From: Cryomorphaceae bacterium
GTDB taxonomy: Bacteria > Bacteroidota > Bacteroidia > Flavobacteriales > Crocinitomicaceae
DNA length: 29,863 nt
NCBI GenBank assembly: GCA_021298235.1
Contig: JAJTDX010000034.1
Location: 1 to 29,863, forward strand
Direction of reading: 5' to 3'
A program made the translations under genes and the position numbers. The notes beneath the pieces were generated by a model, which saw only the letters and a list, made by a program, of their open reading frames with translations, had not been told where the DNA came from and searched no databases. Positions 16,903-25,008 of this stretch are shown here, one piece after another; position 1 is the first letter of the stretch; each line of letters starts with the position of its first letter.

Positions 16903-19257
16903 TTATCGCCATCGTATATTAATTTCCGGAATTTCAGAACTAATCCCAGGCAACTCCAATTTAATCACATGCGTTCCGGGAAGAACATCGATAAAGTTGT
17001 CTTCAAAACAAACAGATGGAGCAGAAGAATAAAGCCAAAGATCCCTCAAAAACTTCTTGGTAGTAATAACTGCATTTAAGGTGCCATCATCATTTTTAGT
17101 AAGATTCAACGTGACATCCTTTTCCGAAGTCTTCATGAATGACTTTGAAAGATGAGAAAAACTTCTTTGATGCACTTCACCTCTGGCATCATTCCATGAA
17201 AATTCAATGACCCAATTCTCATTATTCAATTTTTTATCTATACAGCTGTGGCAGATCCTTTCTTTCGTTAAACCACCGATTCGTTTCTTAAAATTACCCC
17301 TAAACAACTCTTTACCTTCTAAGTTGAAAATAACATAATTGACTTCCAAATTGAATGTATCAGGCTGATCTGAAACTATATAGAATTCCTGAACTCCTTC
17401 ATCCGTGTATTTCGAGACTATTGCCACATCTTCATAATCTTTTTTAATTCTGTAATGCAGGGCCTTCCAATTTCCAAAATAATCGATACTTGACCAGGTA
17501 GGCGCAGGCCAGCAATCGTTCAGTTGCCAATAAAGGGTCCCCATGCATCGCGGTGCATCCAATCGATGACCGGTTACTGCCTGACCAATTGCTGTAGCTT
17601 GCGTGAGCTGAGAATAGTACACAAACTCCTCAAAGTCGGCAGGTTCACCATAAAGCAATTTAGCATGTTTCAGTATCATTCCGTTGCCAACGTAGCTCTT
17701 CTGATGGTGCTTCATCACCTCTGATTCGAGGGACCGGTCTTTTTTATCAGAAAAAGTGGCTAAAGTCGAATACTCAGGAAAACTTTGAAACCCATATTCG
17801 GCATTGAATCTTCCGATCTTTTTTCCAAGGTCAGACATCGGATCTTTACCGTGCCATACCCCCCAATAATGTTGAGTTCCATGATTATAAAATTCATCCT
17901 TCCCCCAATTGCTTAATGGCGACGTATGTATGTATGGAAGTGTTGTAAATCGCTGAACAACAGAAGGTATTAGCTGTTTGAAAAGACGATCGTATGAAAG
18001 TTCTATTTCTTTGGCATCCTCACCGTACAAATTGTATTTCGCCTGGAATCCCCAGTTTTTCCATGCTACATCTACTTCATTGTTGCCATTAAACAAAACG
18101 AGTGAAGGATGCGATGCAATTCTAGGGATTTGATATTCCAATTCACCCTTAACGTTTTCAAGAAAATCAGGATCACCAGGATACATGGCGCAAGCAAACA
18201 TAAAATCCTGCCAGACCATAATTCCTAGGGAATCGCACGCATTAAAAAAAGCTTCATCCGGATAATAGCCTCCACCCCACACTCGAACCATGTTAAAATT
18301 AGATTCAGCCATTTGCCTTACCATCTCTCTAAGATTTTCATCTCTGACTTTGGCAGGGAAAATATCCTGTGGAATGTAATCTCCTCCTTTGCAAAAAACA
18401 GCTCTTCCATTTATGCGAATGACATAGCTTGTACCCCATTGATCGGGCTGCATGACCAATTCTGATGTCCTGACTCCAAAAGAAATACTTTTATCATCCA
18501 GCTTGAACCCGGTTATTGTGTTCAATTGCCATTTGTCTTTGTATAAATACTGTTCCCCATGACCTCTGGGCCACCACAGCTGCGGATCAGCTATTGTTTC
18601 ATTTCTCCTGATTAACTGTTCCCCCTTCTCAATCTGAACTTGCCCGAAGAGCTCACTGTTCCAAATCATGGCTTCCGACGCCGGATGTTCCAGCTGAAGC
18701 TCAAAGTAAACATTGGCATTTTTCTGTTCGACAGACTCCGTTACACAATTAAGGGATCTAATTCTGTTCTTTGAATAGAAATTCAATGTGACGGGCTTAA
18801 GAAATCCAATCGTATTCATTCTCAATGCCCAATCCCAACCAAACTGATACTGAGGTTTGCGCGTATACGGAGCCACAGCGATGGAACCTACATCGTTTGT
18901 TGCAGGTAACTTGTAAGGTGCTTTTAAAAATGCTTCTTTGTGATATAGGACCGGCGGATAAAATACTACCTTCAAGGTATTCTGACCTTCCACAAGTTTA
19001 TCCTTGATTTGAAAATGGTATGGTTTAAAGGCATTCTCCGCAAAACCTATGCGTTGGTTGTTCAGAAATATCTCACCATACGTGTCAATTCCAGGAAATT
19101 GTAATTCAACGAATTCATTCAGGAGGACATCGTTTTTTGACAAATTAAAGGAAGAAGTAAATTCCCATGTATACTCTTCGATCCACTGAAAGAGCTTTTC
19201 ATTGGTTCCATAAAATGGATCTGGTAATTCCCCTGTTTCGATCAACTTCTCCTGCAC
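16903..19257 (-). CDS. GH2 beta-mannosidase; 5' end apparently frameshifted
   Basis: A glycoside hydrolase family 2 enzyme that should cleave terminal beta-mannosides, such as the Man-beta-1,4-GlcNAc bond of N-glycan cores. From the GTG at 19257 it has 784 residues: jelly-roll (LPDPFYGTNEKL, FPGIDTYGEIFLNN), immunoglobulin-like domain, and TIM barrel with WGGGYYPDEAFFNACDSLGI. The acid/base Glu394 is in FNGNNEVDVAW and the nucleophile Glu487 in RFNAEYGFQSF. The GTG start is probably not genuine. The same frame continues upstream with family-like sequence (WVEAGTHGSVQEKLIETGEL) to a stop at 19314, and an ATG at 19366 in another frame begins a signal-peptide-like segment. A one-base indel near 19304-19312 would join them. 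It lies between the glycosylasparaginase and the TPR gene. Confidence 0.9.
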   Translation of the reverse strand: MQEKLIETGELPDPFYGTNEKLFQWIEEYTWEFTSSFNLSKNDVLLNEFVELQFPGIDTYGEIFLNNQRIGFAENAFKPYHFQIKDKLVEGQNTLKVVFYPPVLYHKEAFLKAPYKLPATNDVGSIAVAPYTRKPQYQFGWDWALRMNTIGFLKPVTLNFYSKNRIRSLNCVTESVEQKNANVYFELQLEHPASEAMIWNSELFGQVQIEKGEQLIRRNETIADPQLWWPRGHGEQYLYKDKWQLNTITGFKLDDKSISFGVRTSELVMQPDQWGTSYVIRINGRAVFCKGGDYIPQDIFPAKVRDENLREMVRQMAESNFNMVRVWGGGYYPDEAFFNACDSLGIMVWQDFMFACAMYPGDPDFLENVKGELEYQIPRIASHPSLVLFNGNNEVDVAWKNWGFQAKYNLYGEDAKEIELSYDRLFKQLIPSVVQRFTTLPYIHTSPLSNWGKDEFYNHGTQHYWGVWHGKDPMSDLGKKIGRFNAEYGFQSFPEYSTLATFSDKKDRSLESEVMKHHQKSYVGNGMILKHAKLLYGEPADFEEFVYYSQLTQATAIGQAVTGHRLDAPRCMGTLYWQLNDCWPAPTWSSIDYFGNWKALHYRIKKDYEDVAIVSKYTDEGVQEFYIVSDQPDTFNLEVNYVIFNLEGKELFRGNFKKRIGGLTKERICHSCIDKKLNNENWVIEFSWNDARGEVHQRSFSHLSKSFMKTSEKDVTLNLTKNDDGTLNAVITTKKFLRDLWLYSSAPSVCFEDNFIDVLPGTHVIKLELPGISSEIPEINIRWR

Positions 19258-19366
19258 TGAACCGTGTGTCCCTGCCTCGACCCAAATTCCTGTTTTGGGA
19301 TGTTTAAAGATTCACAGTCTTACAAAAAATGACAAGAAAAATGGTTGCTATTCGAAAATTCACCAT
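19258..19366 (-). other. Frame-broken 5' end of the beta-mannosidase gene (signal peptide plus frameshift)
   Basis: On the minus strand an ATG at 19366, 11 bases after the glycosylasparaginase stop, encodes MVNFRIATIFLVIFCKTVNL and ends at TAA (19306-19304). The neighbouring frame, open from 19311 and joining the annotated mannosidase frame, reads IFKHPKTGIWVEAGTHGSV. Removing one base from the TTT/AAA runs near 19303-19308 would give a continuous secreted enzyme. Confidence 0.65.
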
Positions 19367-19377
19367 TGCTCTTTTGA

Positions 19378-20376
19378 TTACCATTTACGATTGAAAGGTG
19401 CATCGACCATACCTTCAAAACCAGGTGTTTTCAAAGCATAGTTAAATCCATTGTAAACGGAGTATGAACCTACTTTACCTGTTCTATCGATGGCTAAAAA
19501 GCAACATTGCAGTCCTGACAGATCCTTATGCTTGGAAATAATGCGCTCGACCGCCATTCGGCACGCTTCGGACGGAGTATATCCCTGACGCATCAATTCA
19601 ACCACCGTGTGGCTACCTGCTATTCGAATAATAGCCTCACCTAGACCTGTGGCACATGCAGCACCAACCTCATTGTCCACAAATAGTCCGGCACCAATAA
19701 TAGGAGAATCACCCAATCGACCGTGCATTTTGTACGCCCAACCACTCGTCGTGCACGATCCTGAAAGATTTCCAAATTGATCTAGAGCCAACATGCCAAT
19801 TGTATCGTGATTTTCATGATTGATTTCAGGCTTTTTAAAAAGTTCTTTATTCTCAGATTTCCATTTTTTGTATTCAGCTTTAACCTCTGGAATCGGAGTT
19901 TTAATTGTGTCGAAACCATGTTCGAGTGCAAACTTCTTAGCCCCTTCCCCAACAAGCATTACATGGGGGGTTTTTTCCATAATTGCGCGAGCCACAGAGA
20001 TCGGATGAGCAATTCCCTCCAAAAAACCAACTGCCCCACAGCGTGACTCATGATCCATAATACATGCATCCAGCGTCACATGTCCATCCCTGTCTGGCAT
20101 TCCTCCAATTCCTACACTTCGATTGCTTAAATCAGCCTCTGTGACTCGAACACCTTTTTCAACAGCGTCCAATGCTGAGCCACCTTTCGAGAGGATTTCC
20201 CAGGCTGCGGCATTGGCAGCGAGACCGTGGTTCCATGTGGAAATTATAACGGGTCCGTTTGTTTTACCTTCGAAGGACGACGTGATCATCTCACTCGCCT
20301 TAAACGGTTTAATAATGCTTAATGCAGCGCCAGTTAAACCCAATTTTAAGAATGATCTTCTTTTCTTGTCCTCCAT
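19378..20376 (-). CDS. N4-(beta-N-acetylglucosaminyl)-L-asparaginase (glycosylasparaginase)
   Basis: A 332-residue N-terminal-nucleophile hydrolase that removes Asn from GlcNAc-Asn, the linkage of N-glycoproteins. The N-terminus carries a Tat-type signal (KKRRSFLKLGLTGAALS), so it is probably exported folded. The precursor should self-cleave between Asp191 and Thr192 in NHENHDTIGML, with Thr192 becoming the nucleophile. Substrate-binding motifs in the beta chain are GRLGDSPIIGAG and ATGLGE. The early WNHGLAANAAAWEIL is typical of the lysosomal and Elizabethkingia enzymes. Plant-type asparaginases are the alternative family, but this size and motif set fits glycosylasparaginase better. It lies four bases after mltG and is followed by the beta-mannosidase, a functional pairing. 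Confidence 0.93.
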   Translation of the reverse strand: MEDKKRRSFLKLGLTGAALSIIKPFKASEMITSSFEGKTNGPVIISTWNHGLAANAAAWEILSKGGSALDAVEKGVRVTEADLSNRSVGIGGMPDRDGHVTLDACIMDHESRCGAVGFLEGIAHPISVARAIMEKTPHVMLVGEGAKKFALEHGFDTIKTPIPEVKAEYKKWKSENKELFKKPEINHENHDTIGMLALDQFGNLSGSCTTSGWAYKMHGRLGDSPIIGAGLFVDNEVGAACATGLGEAIIRIAGSHTVVELMRQGYTPSEACRMAVERIISKHKDLSGLQCCFLAIDRTGKVGSYSVYNGFNYALKTPGFEGMVDAPFNRKW

Positions 20377-20380
20377 TGCG

Positions 20381-21445
20381 TTAGTTTTTCATCTCCTTTG
20401 CTAACCAGGTTTGATAGTTCTTTGCTAATCGTTCATGATCCCTGTATTCAACAGTAAAATCATGACGACCTGAATAATCAGGTTTCGCCATCATGAAAAT
20501 ATAGTTATTTTGATCACGATTAAGCACGGCATCCACTACTTCTGTCGGTGGAATACAAATCGGACCAGGAGGCAATCCTTTGATTTTATAGGTATTATAC
20601 GAGCAATCTATATCCCGATGAACATTTAGAAGTCGTTGTACACCATCCAATTTATCTCCCCAGCAAAATTTAAAGGTAGGATCAGACTGGAGCTTAATCC
20701 CTTGCTTTATGCGATTCAAATAGAGTCCTGCGATTACAGGCCATTCTTCTGAAATTCGACCTTGCTCAGAATAAACGACGCTTGCAAGCGTAACTGCTTC
20801 AGAAGGTTTTTTCAATCCTATTGAGTTAAGTTTTGTCAGTCGCTCGTTGTTCCAGAACTTTTTAAACTCGTTTGACATGCGCTCAATAAAATCCTCCTCA
20901 TCCGTATCAAAATACATTTTGTAGGTATTCGGAAGAAACATCGATGGAATTTCCTCTTTAGTCATACCAAACGATTCGAGGGATTTTGCATCTTCGAGTA
21001 TCGTCACAAAATCTGCACTATCCAGCAGAAGGATTTTAGAAAGTTTTCCACCCAAATCACGTATATCCCTACAATTGTTGAAGGTCACCTCAACTTCTAC
21101 TTCTCCATTACCATTGCCCGCGTCATTTAATTTAAATCCATTCAAAATGGTTTTATAGGCAGTTCCCGGTTGGATTACATATTTGCCAAGCGCTATATTG
21201 TCTTTATTCAATCCCTTATATTCCCCTACCGAAAAGAAGGCATCCGAATCATCGATAATCCCTTGATATGCCAAGTCCTCGGTCAAGCGTTCCAAACTTG
21301 TAGCAGAGCGAATGTAGAATTCTTTCGCCTCTTTATTTGTAGAAACTTTTCGACTTGCAAGAAACAATGAAACTTTAGGAAGTATTAAAATGCCCCCTAG
21401 AACTACAATGCAAACTACTATTGCTAAGATTACTTTTTTAGACAT
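20381..21445 (-). CDS. mltG: Endolytic transglycosylase MltG (YceG-like)
   Basis: A 354-residue inner-membrane-anchored lytic transglycosylase that cuts nascent peptidoglycan strands in the periplasm. One N-terminal helix (VILAIVVCIVVLGGILILP) is followed by a LysM-like region (FYIRSATSLERLTEDLAYQG ... GKYVIQPGTAYKTIL) and the YceG catalytic domain. The catalytic Glu is in LASVVYSEQGR (Glu227), where many homologues have ASIVEKE. Downstream come GLYLNRIKQGIKLQSDPT, YNTYKIKGLPPGPICIP and the C-terminal HDFTVEYRDHERL. The start overlaps the GNAT gene by 16 bases. Confidence 0.95.
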   Translation of the reverse strand: MSKKVILAIVVCIVVLGGILILPKVSLFLASRKVSTNKEAKEFYIRSATSLERLTEDLAYQGIIDDSDAFFSVGEYKGLNKDNIALGKYVIQPGTAYKTILNGFKLNDAGNGNGEVEVEVTFNNCRDIRDLGGKLSKILLLDSADFVTILEDAKSLESFGMTKEEIPSMFLPNTYKMYFDTDEEDFIERMSNEFKKFWNNERLTKLNSIGLKKPSEAVTLASVVYSEQGRISEEWPVIAGLYLNRIKQGIKLQSDPTFKFCWGDKLDGVQRLLNVHRDIDCSYNTYKIKGLPPGPICIPPTEVVDAVLNRDQNNYIFMMAKPDYSGRHDFTVEYRDHERLAKNYQTWLAKEMKN

Positions 21446-21951
21446 ATTTGAAATATTATTTCATCCAATCGCTGGCCTTTGTGCAAAAACCATTCTTTGC
21501 GTACTCCAACTTTTTCAAAACCTACTGATTTAAACAAACGAACACTTTCGTCATTATCTTCTTGTATAGAACAACTTAAATTGTGCAACGCGAGAAGATC
21601 TCTGGCATATTCGATCAAGAGAACTAGACTTTCACGGGCATACCCCTTCCCTCTTTCGGATGCTTCACCGATCAAAATACCCACCGAAGCATTCCCGTTT
21701 TTAAAGTCCGCATCATATAGATCAACTGTTCCCACTGCTTCTTGCGTGGATGTCAAACAGATCATTAATCTCAATTGACCTGTCGACCTAAAATTCTGTT
21801 GCTGTTCAATAAGTTGCATTATGGCGGTCATGGAAAATGGCACCTCAGTGTCAGTGACTTTCCAGTGCAGAGGATTGTTCTCCCACAAAAGAAGACGTGT
21901 GGCATCGCTTGTTTCCACTGAGCGGAGAAATATACTATCCGATCTTAACAT
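21430..21951 (-). CDS. GNAT family N-acetyltransferase
   Basis: A 173-residue acetyl-CoA-dependent acetyltransferase of the RimJ/RimL-like type (LRSVETSDATRLLLWENNP at the N-terminus). The pyrophosphate-binding motif A is SERGKGYARESLVLLIEYA, followed by motif B (NDESVRLFKSVGFEKVGV). The ATG at 21951 is preferred to the in-frame TTG at 21963. The start overlaps the upstream unknown gene by 17 bases, and the stop overlaps mltG. The substrate is unknown. Being between dapF and mltG could hint at cell-wall or amino-acid chemistry, but that is inference. Confidence 0.88.
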   Translation of the reverse strand: MLRSDSIFLRSVETSDATRLLLWENNPLHWKVTDTEVPFSMTAIMQLIEQQQNFRSTGQLRLMICLTSTQEAVGTVDLYDADFKNGNASVGILIGEASERGKGYARESLVLLIEYARDLLALHNLSCSIQEDNDESVRLFKSVGFEKVGVRKEWFLHKGQRLDEIIFQICLKK

Positions 21952-22438
21952 TCTCCAATTCAATTAATCTGCTTTGAACACTCTCGTAATTATAGAACGG
22001 TATGCCTTCAAATACTTCAGGCAGACAAATGCCATCAACTGATTTCACTTTGTCTTGTTCAGTAAGAATTGAGAGCAGATCAAAGATTGTCCGACATTCC
22101 ATCGCGTTAAAAATTTCTGCAATCGGCTTTAAACAAGTGACACCAGCGGAGGATGCAACTTCATACTTCCCAAAAATCTTAATTAGCTTTTCAGCTGACA
22201 GTTGTTCGTCAATACCTATGAAAAGCGTGGGAATTTGTTCTTTTTGAACTACCCTAAACAATGCTTCAACAGAAATCCCCTCATCTTTTCCGTTGTATTT
22301 CAGGCTATAGTATGTTCCGTCCAATGATATCCCCAAATGCGGTGGAATTTTGTTCGCATTCCAAACCCAAACCCATACACCATGCTTTAAGTTGGTTAAG
22401 TCAGCTTTTCCAATATGATGAAAATAGTAATTAGACAT
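21935..22438 (-). CDS. Conserved hypothetical protein, possible LRAT/NlpC-like fold
   Basis: A 167-residue protein without signal peptide that I cannot name. Residues 18-50 (HGVWVWVWNANKIPPHLGIS ... YYSLKYNGK) have an isolated His34 in an 'HxGI' strand. Residues 97-110 (SAGVTCLKPIAEIF) put Cys102 at the start of a helix. The order His then Cys is that of permuted papain-fold LRAT-like enzymes. This is a weak structural guess without a third catalytic residue assigned. It overlaps dapF by eight bases and the GNAT gene by 17, so it is a firm member of the operon. Confidence 0.65.
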   Translation of the reverse strand: MSNYYFHHIGKADLTNLKHGVWVWVWNANKIPPHLGISLDGTYYSLKYNGKDEGISVEALFRVVQKEQIPTLFIGIDEQLSAEKLIKIFGKYEVASSAGVTCLKPIAEIFNAMECRTIFDLLSILTEQDKVKSVDGICLPEVFEGIPFYNYESVQSRLIELENVKIG

Positions 22439-23210
22439 TGATCACTCCATTAAACACAAAAACAGCCGGTCCGGTTAAAATGATTTCAGAGAAAGATGAG
22501 TCATCCCTTAAGAAATCAACGAAAAGTTGCCCACCTTTCGTTTCTATGGTAAATTTCTGAGCCCCCTGAGAATTTTGAACAAGTGATGCAGCCAAAGCGC
22601 AAGCTGTTACGCCGGTTCCACAAGAAAGAGTTTCATTTTCCACCCCTCGTTCGTAGGTTCGAACAGTCAGATTATTTGACTTTTTAATCTCTACCAGATT
22701 TACATTGATCCCCTCCAGCTTATACTCATCCGAGTATCGGATACTTCTTCCAAATTCCAACACATCCAATTGCTCTCCGCTCCTATCAAAATGAATATAA
22801 TGCGGAGAACCCGTTTGGAAAATAAAGTCCTCACCAATCTTTTCAAACCCCTTAACTTCACTCATTTCAAGCGCAATCAGTCCCCCCTTTTTTGAGGCAA
22901 AATGTACTCCATCGATGGCCTCAAACTGTATATTGGAAATATCAAATCCAAGTTGTTCGGCATATTTTACCGTACAACGCGCACCGTTTCCACAAAAACT
23001 TTTAGAGGCATCGGGATTGAAAAAGTCCATTTCAAACGAAAGCACGGGATGGCTGTTCAGACGAATGAGTCCATCTGCGCCTATGCCAAATTTCCTGTCA
23101 CAAAGAAATCGAACAGTCTGCTCATCCAATCGATCGTATCTTCCATCGAGATTATTAAGCATAATAAAATCGTTTCCGGCACCCTGATATTTTGAAAATG
23201 AAATCTCCAT
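22431..23210 (-). CDS. dapF: Diaminopimelate epimerase
   Basis: A 259-residue cytoplasmic enzyme converting L,L- to meso-diaminopimelate for lysine and peptidoglycan synthesis without a cofactor. The two catalytic cysteines are in DASKSFCGNGARC (Cys73) and ETLSCGTGVTACALAA (Cys197). The N-terminus ISFSKYQGAGNDFIMLNN and the middle GSPHYIHF are also typical. The ATG at 23210 is preferred over ATG 23216 and the upstream TTG codons because the family begins directly at M-x-I/F-x-K-Y-x-G. It is the first gene of the minus-strand operon that continues through mltG and the glycan hydrolases. A TAnnTTTG element lies just upstream. Confidence 0.96.
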   Translation of the reverse strand: MEISFSKYQGAGNDFIMLNNLDGRYDRLDEQTVRFLCDRKFGIGADGLIRLNSHPVLSFEMDFFNPDASKSFCGNGARCTVKYAEQLGFDISNIQFEAIDGVHFASKKGGLIALEMSEVKGFEKIGEDFIFQTGSPHYIHFDRSGEQLDVLEFGRSIRYSDEYKLEGINVNLVEIKKSNNLTVRTYERGVENETLSCGTGVTACALAASLVQNSQGAQKFTIETKGGQLFVDFLRDDSSFSEIILTGPAVFVFNGVINV

Positions 23211-23219
23211 AACCATCAA

Positions 23220-23227
23220 CAAAAGTA
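23220..23227 (-). promoter_or_regulatory. Candidate -7 promoter element for the dapF operon
   Basis: On the minus strand TACTTTTG matches TAnnTTTG and ends nine bases before the preferred dapF ATG, implying a very short leader. No convincing -33 element is seen. Confidence 0.45.
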
Positions 23228-23307
23228 AGGTATTCCCGATTAAAAAGTTGTGCTTTGCTTAACAATCTTTAACAGCGGTCAACGAACTGAAAAACATCAA
23301 ATCACGT

Positions 23308-23315
23308 TAGTTTTG
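23308..23315 (+). promoter_or_regulatory. Candidate -7 promoter element for the HtrA gene
   Basis: TAGTTTTG matches TAnnTTTG and ends 19 bases before the HtrA start. It shares the divergent spacer with the dapF promoter. A -33 TTG is not obvious at the right distance. Confidence 0.5.
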
Positions 23316-23334
23316 TAGTACAAATTCAACAACT

Positions 23335-24810
23335 ATGAAAGGTAATTTAAAGTTTTTTGCACTTGGCATTCTAGGCGGCATGCTTCCGTTTGGAGCCTTT
23401 CTCTTAATGAGTGGGCCTTTTTCAGGTTTAAAGCTTTCAGATCAAGTAATTGATGGCAACAGAAACTACAATGCACGGGCAGTGTCTTTGAATGCTGGAG
23501 GGATCTCTGCACCAGATTTTATAAATGCTTCCGAAAGCTCGATCAATTCAGTGGTGCACGTAACAACAAAAGTGGTTCAGACATCCTTTCAGCGAGATCT
23601 GTTCCAGGAATTCTTTTACGGTCCGGGAGCTGGAGGTCGAGAATTCAAACAATATGGTTCTGGTTCAGGCTCGGGAGTCATCGTATCCTCTGAAGGCTAC
23701 ATTGTGACAAACAATCACGTTATTGAAAATGCTAGTGAAATTGAAGTAATCCTGAACGACAATAGTAAATATACGGCCAAGCTTGTAGGTACAGATCCCT
23801 CAACAGATATTGCTGTTTTAAAAATTGAAGGTTCAGGTTTTCAATCCATACCACTTGGAAACAGCGACGATCTGCATATTGGAGAATGGGTACTTGCAGT
23901 AGGTAATCCTTTCAATCTTACCTCCACTGTGACGGCAGGCATTGTTTCTGCCAAGGCAAGAAATATTAATCTTTTGTCGGACCGTACCAATGAAAATATT
24001 GTCCCAATCGAATCTTTTATTCAAACAGACGCTGCGGTGAATCCAGGAAATAGTGGAGGTGCACTTGTCAATACCAAAGGTGAGTTGATTGGAATCAACA
24101 CGGCGATTGCATCCCAAACCGGGAGCTACGCGGGATACTCTTTTGCTGTACCTGTCAATCTTGTGCAAAAGGTAATGCGTGATCTGATCGATTATGGCAT
24201 TGTTCAAAGAGGATATCTTGGCGTACAAATAGCAGACATAAATCAAGAGCTCAAGGAAAAGAACAGTTTACCTAATACAAAGGGAGTTTACGTTGCGAAA
24301 GTAAACGAAAATGGCTCGGCTGAAAAAGCTGGACTCAAGGACGGCGATGTCATTCTAAAAATAGGCTCTAAAGAAGTTAATTCCGTTTCTGAACTACAGG
24401 AAGAAATTGGAAAAAGACGTCCCGGTGACAAGGTAACACTTACAATCCGCAACAAATCAGGTGATGAAGAGATCAAAGAGCTTGTATTGAGAAATCGAGA
24501 GGGAGAAACCACCTTGATGTCAAAAGAGGAAATCACAAAAAATGTTGCCCTCGGTGCCACCTTTACAGAATTGAGCGCTAAGGAAAAAAAAGAACTTAAC
24601 GTTACTTATGGTGTTAAAATCGCCTCTCTCAATGCCGGGAAATTAAAATCAATCGGTCTGCAACAAGGGATGGTGATCACCAAAATTAATAACGAACCAA
24701 TTGAATCCGTTGAGCAACTCACAAATAAACTAAATGGGGTAAATCGTGGTGTGTTATTAGAAGTGTTATCCCCGAGCGGCAAGAAAGATTATTATGGTTT
24801 CGGTCTGTAG
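23335..24810 (+). CDS. HtrA/DegP-type periplasmic serine protease with two PDZ domains
   Basis: A 491-residue envelope quality-control protease that degrades or holds misfolded exported proteins. The N-terminal hydrophobic segment (FFALGILGGMLPFGAFLLM) is a signal or anchor. The chymotrypsin-like domain has its full triad: His128 in VTNNHVIENAS, Asp158 in PSTDIAVLKI and Ser240 in VNPGNSGGALV. PDZ1 begins RGYLGVQIADIN (about residue 283) with ENGSAEKAGLKDGDVILKI. A shorter PDZ2 occupies about 400-491 (GVKIASLNAGKLKSIGLQQG). It is a single-gene unit with its own promoter element and a hairpin terminator. DegQ/DegS-type naming cannot be decided from sequence alone. Confidence 0.95.
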   Translation: MKGNLKFFALGILGGMLPFGAFLLMSGPFSGLKLSDQVIDGNRNYNARAVSLNAGGISAPDFINASESSINSVVHVTTKVVQTSFQRDLFQEFFYGPGAGGREFKQYGSGSGSGVIVSSEGYIVTNNHVIENASEIEVILNDNSKYTAKLVGTDPSTDIAVLKIEGSGFQSIPLGNSDDLHIGEWVLAVGNPFNLTSTVTAGIVSAKARNINLLSDRTNENIVPIESFIQTDAAVNPGNSGGALVNTKGELIGINTAIASQTGSYAGYSFAVPVNLVQKVMRDLIDYGIVQRGYLGVQIADINQELKEKNSLPNTKGVYVAKVNENGSAEKAGLKDGDVILKIGSKEVNSVSELQEEIGKRRPGDKVTLTIRNKSGDEEIKELVLRNREGETTLMSKEEITKNVALGATFTELSAKEKKELNVTYGVKIASLNAGKLKSIGLQQGMVITKINNEPIESVEQLTNKLNGVNRGVLLEVLSPSGKKDYYGFGL

Positions 24811-24839
24811 AAGAACGAAATCGTTCCTCTCATGTTCAG

Positions 24840-24868
24840 AAAGCCGGCTCAGTGTCGGCTTTTATTTT
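24840..24868 (+). terminator. Rho-independent terminator after the HtrA gene
   Basis: AAAGCCG (24840-24846) pairs with CGGCTTT (24856-24862) around a nine-base loop, and the downstream side continues as TTATTTT. It lies 30 bases after the HtrA stop and 140 bases before rpoD. Confidence 0.75.
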
Positions 24869-24919
24869 GAACGAATTTACTTTGTTGACAAAAGTTTGCA
24901 AAAATAGTAGCTGTTTTTT

Positions 24920-24951
24920 TTGGAAATGATTTTGTATTGGTCGTAACTTTG
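24920..24951 (+). promoter_or_regulatory. Candidate rpoD promoter (-33 TTG and -7 TAnnTTTG)
   Basis: TTG at 24920-24922 and TAACTTTG at 24944-24951 are separated by 21 bases, which fits the Bacteroidota -33/-7 spacing. This is the best two-part promoter in the window. The leader to the rpoD ATG would be about 50 bases, longer than for the other genes here. Confidence 0.6.
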
Positions 24952-25008
24952 TGACCTATTCGCCGTTTATCCGATAATATTAATTTAATAGTTAGGTAAC
25001 CCAAAAGA

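Noticed and set aside
24813..24826. Palindrome GAACGA-AA-TCGTTC just after the HtrA stop
   Set aside because: The loop would be only two bases and no T-run follows. The stem at 24840-24862 is the better terminator.
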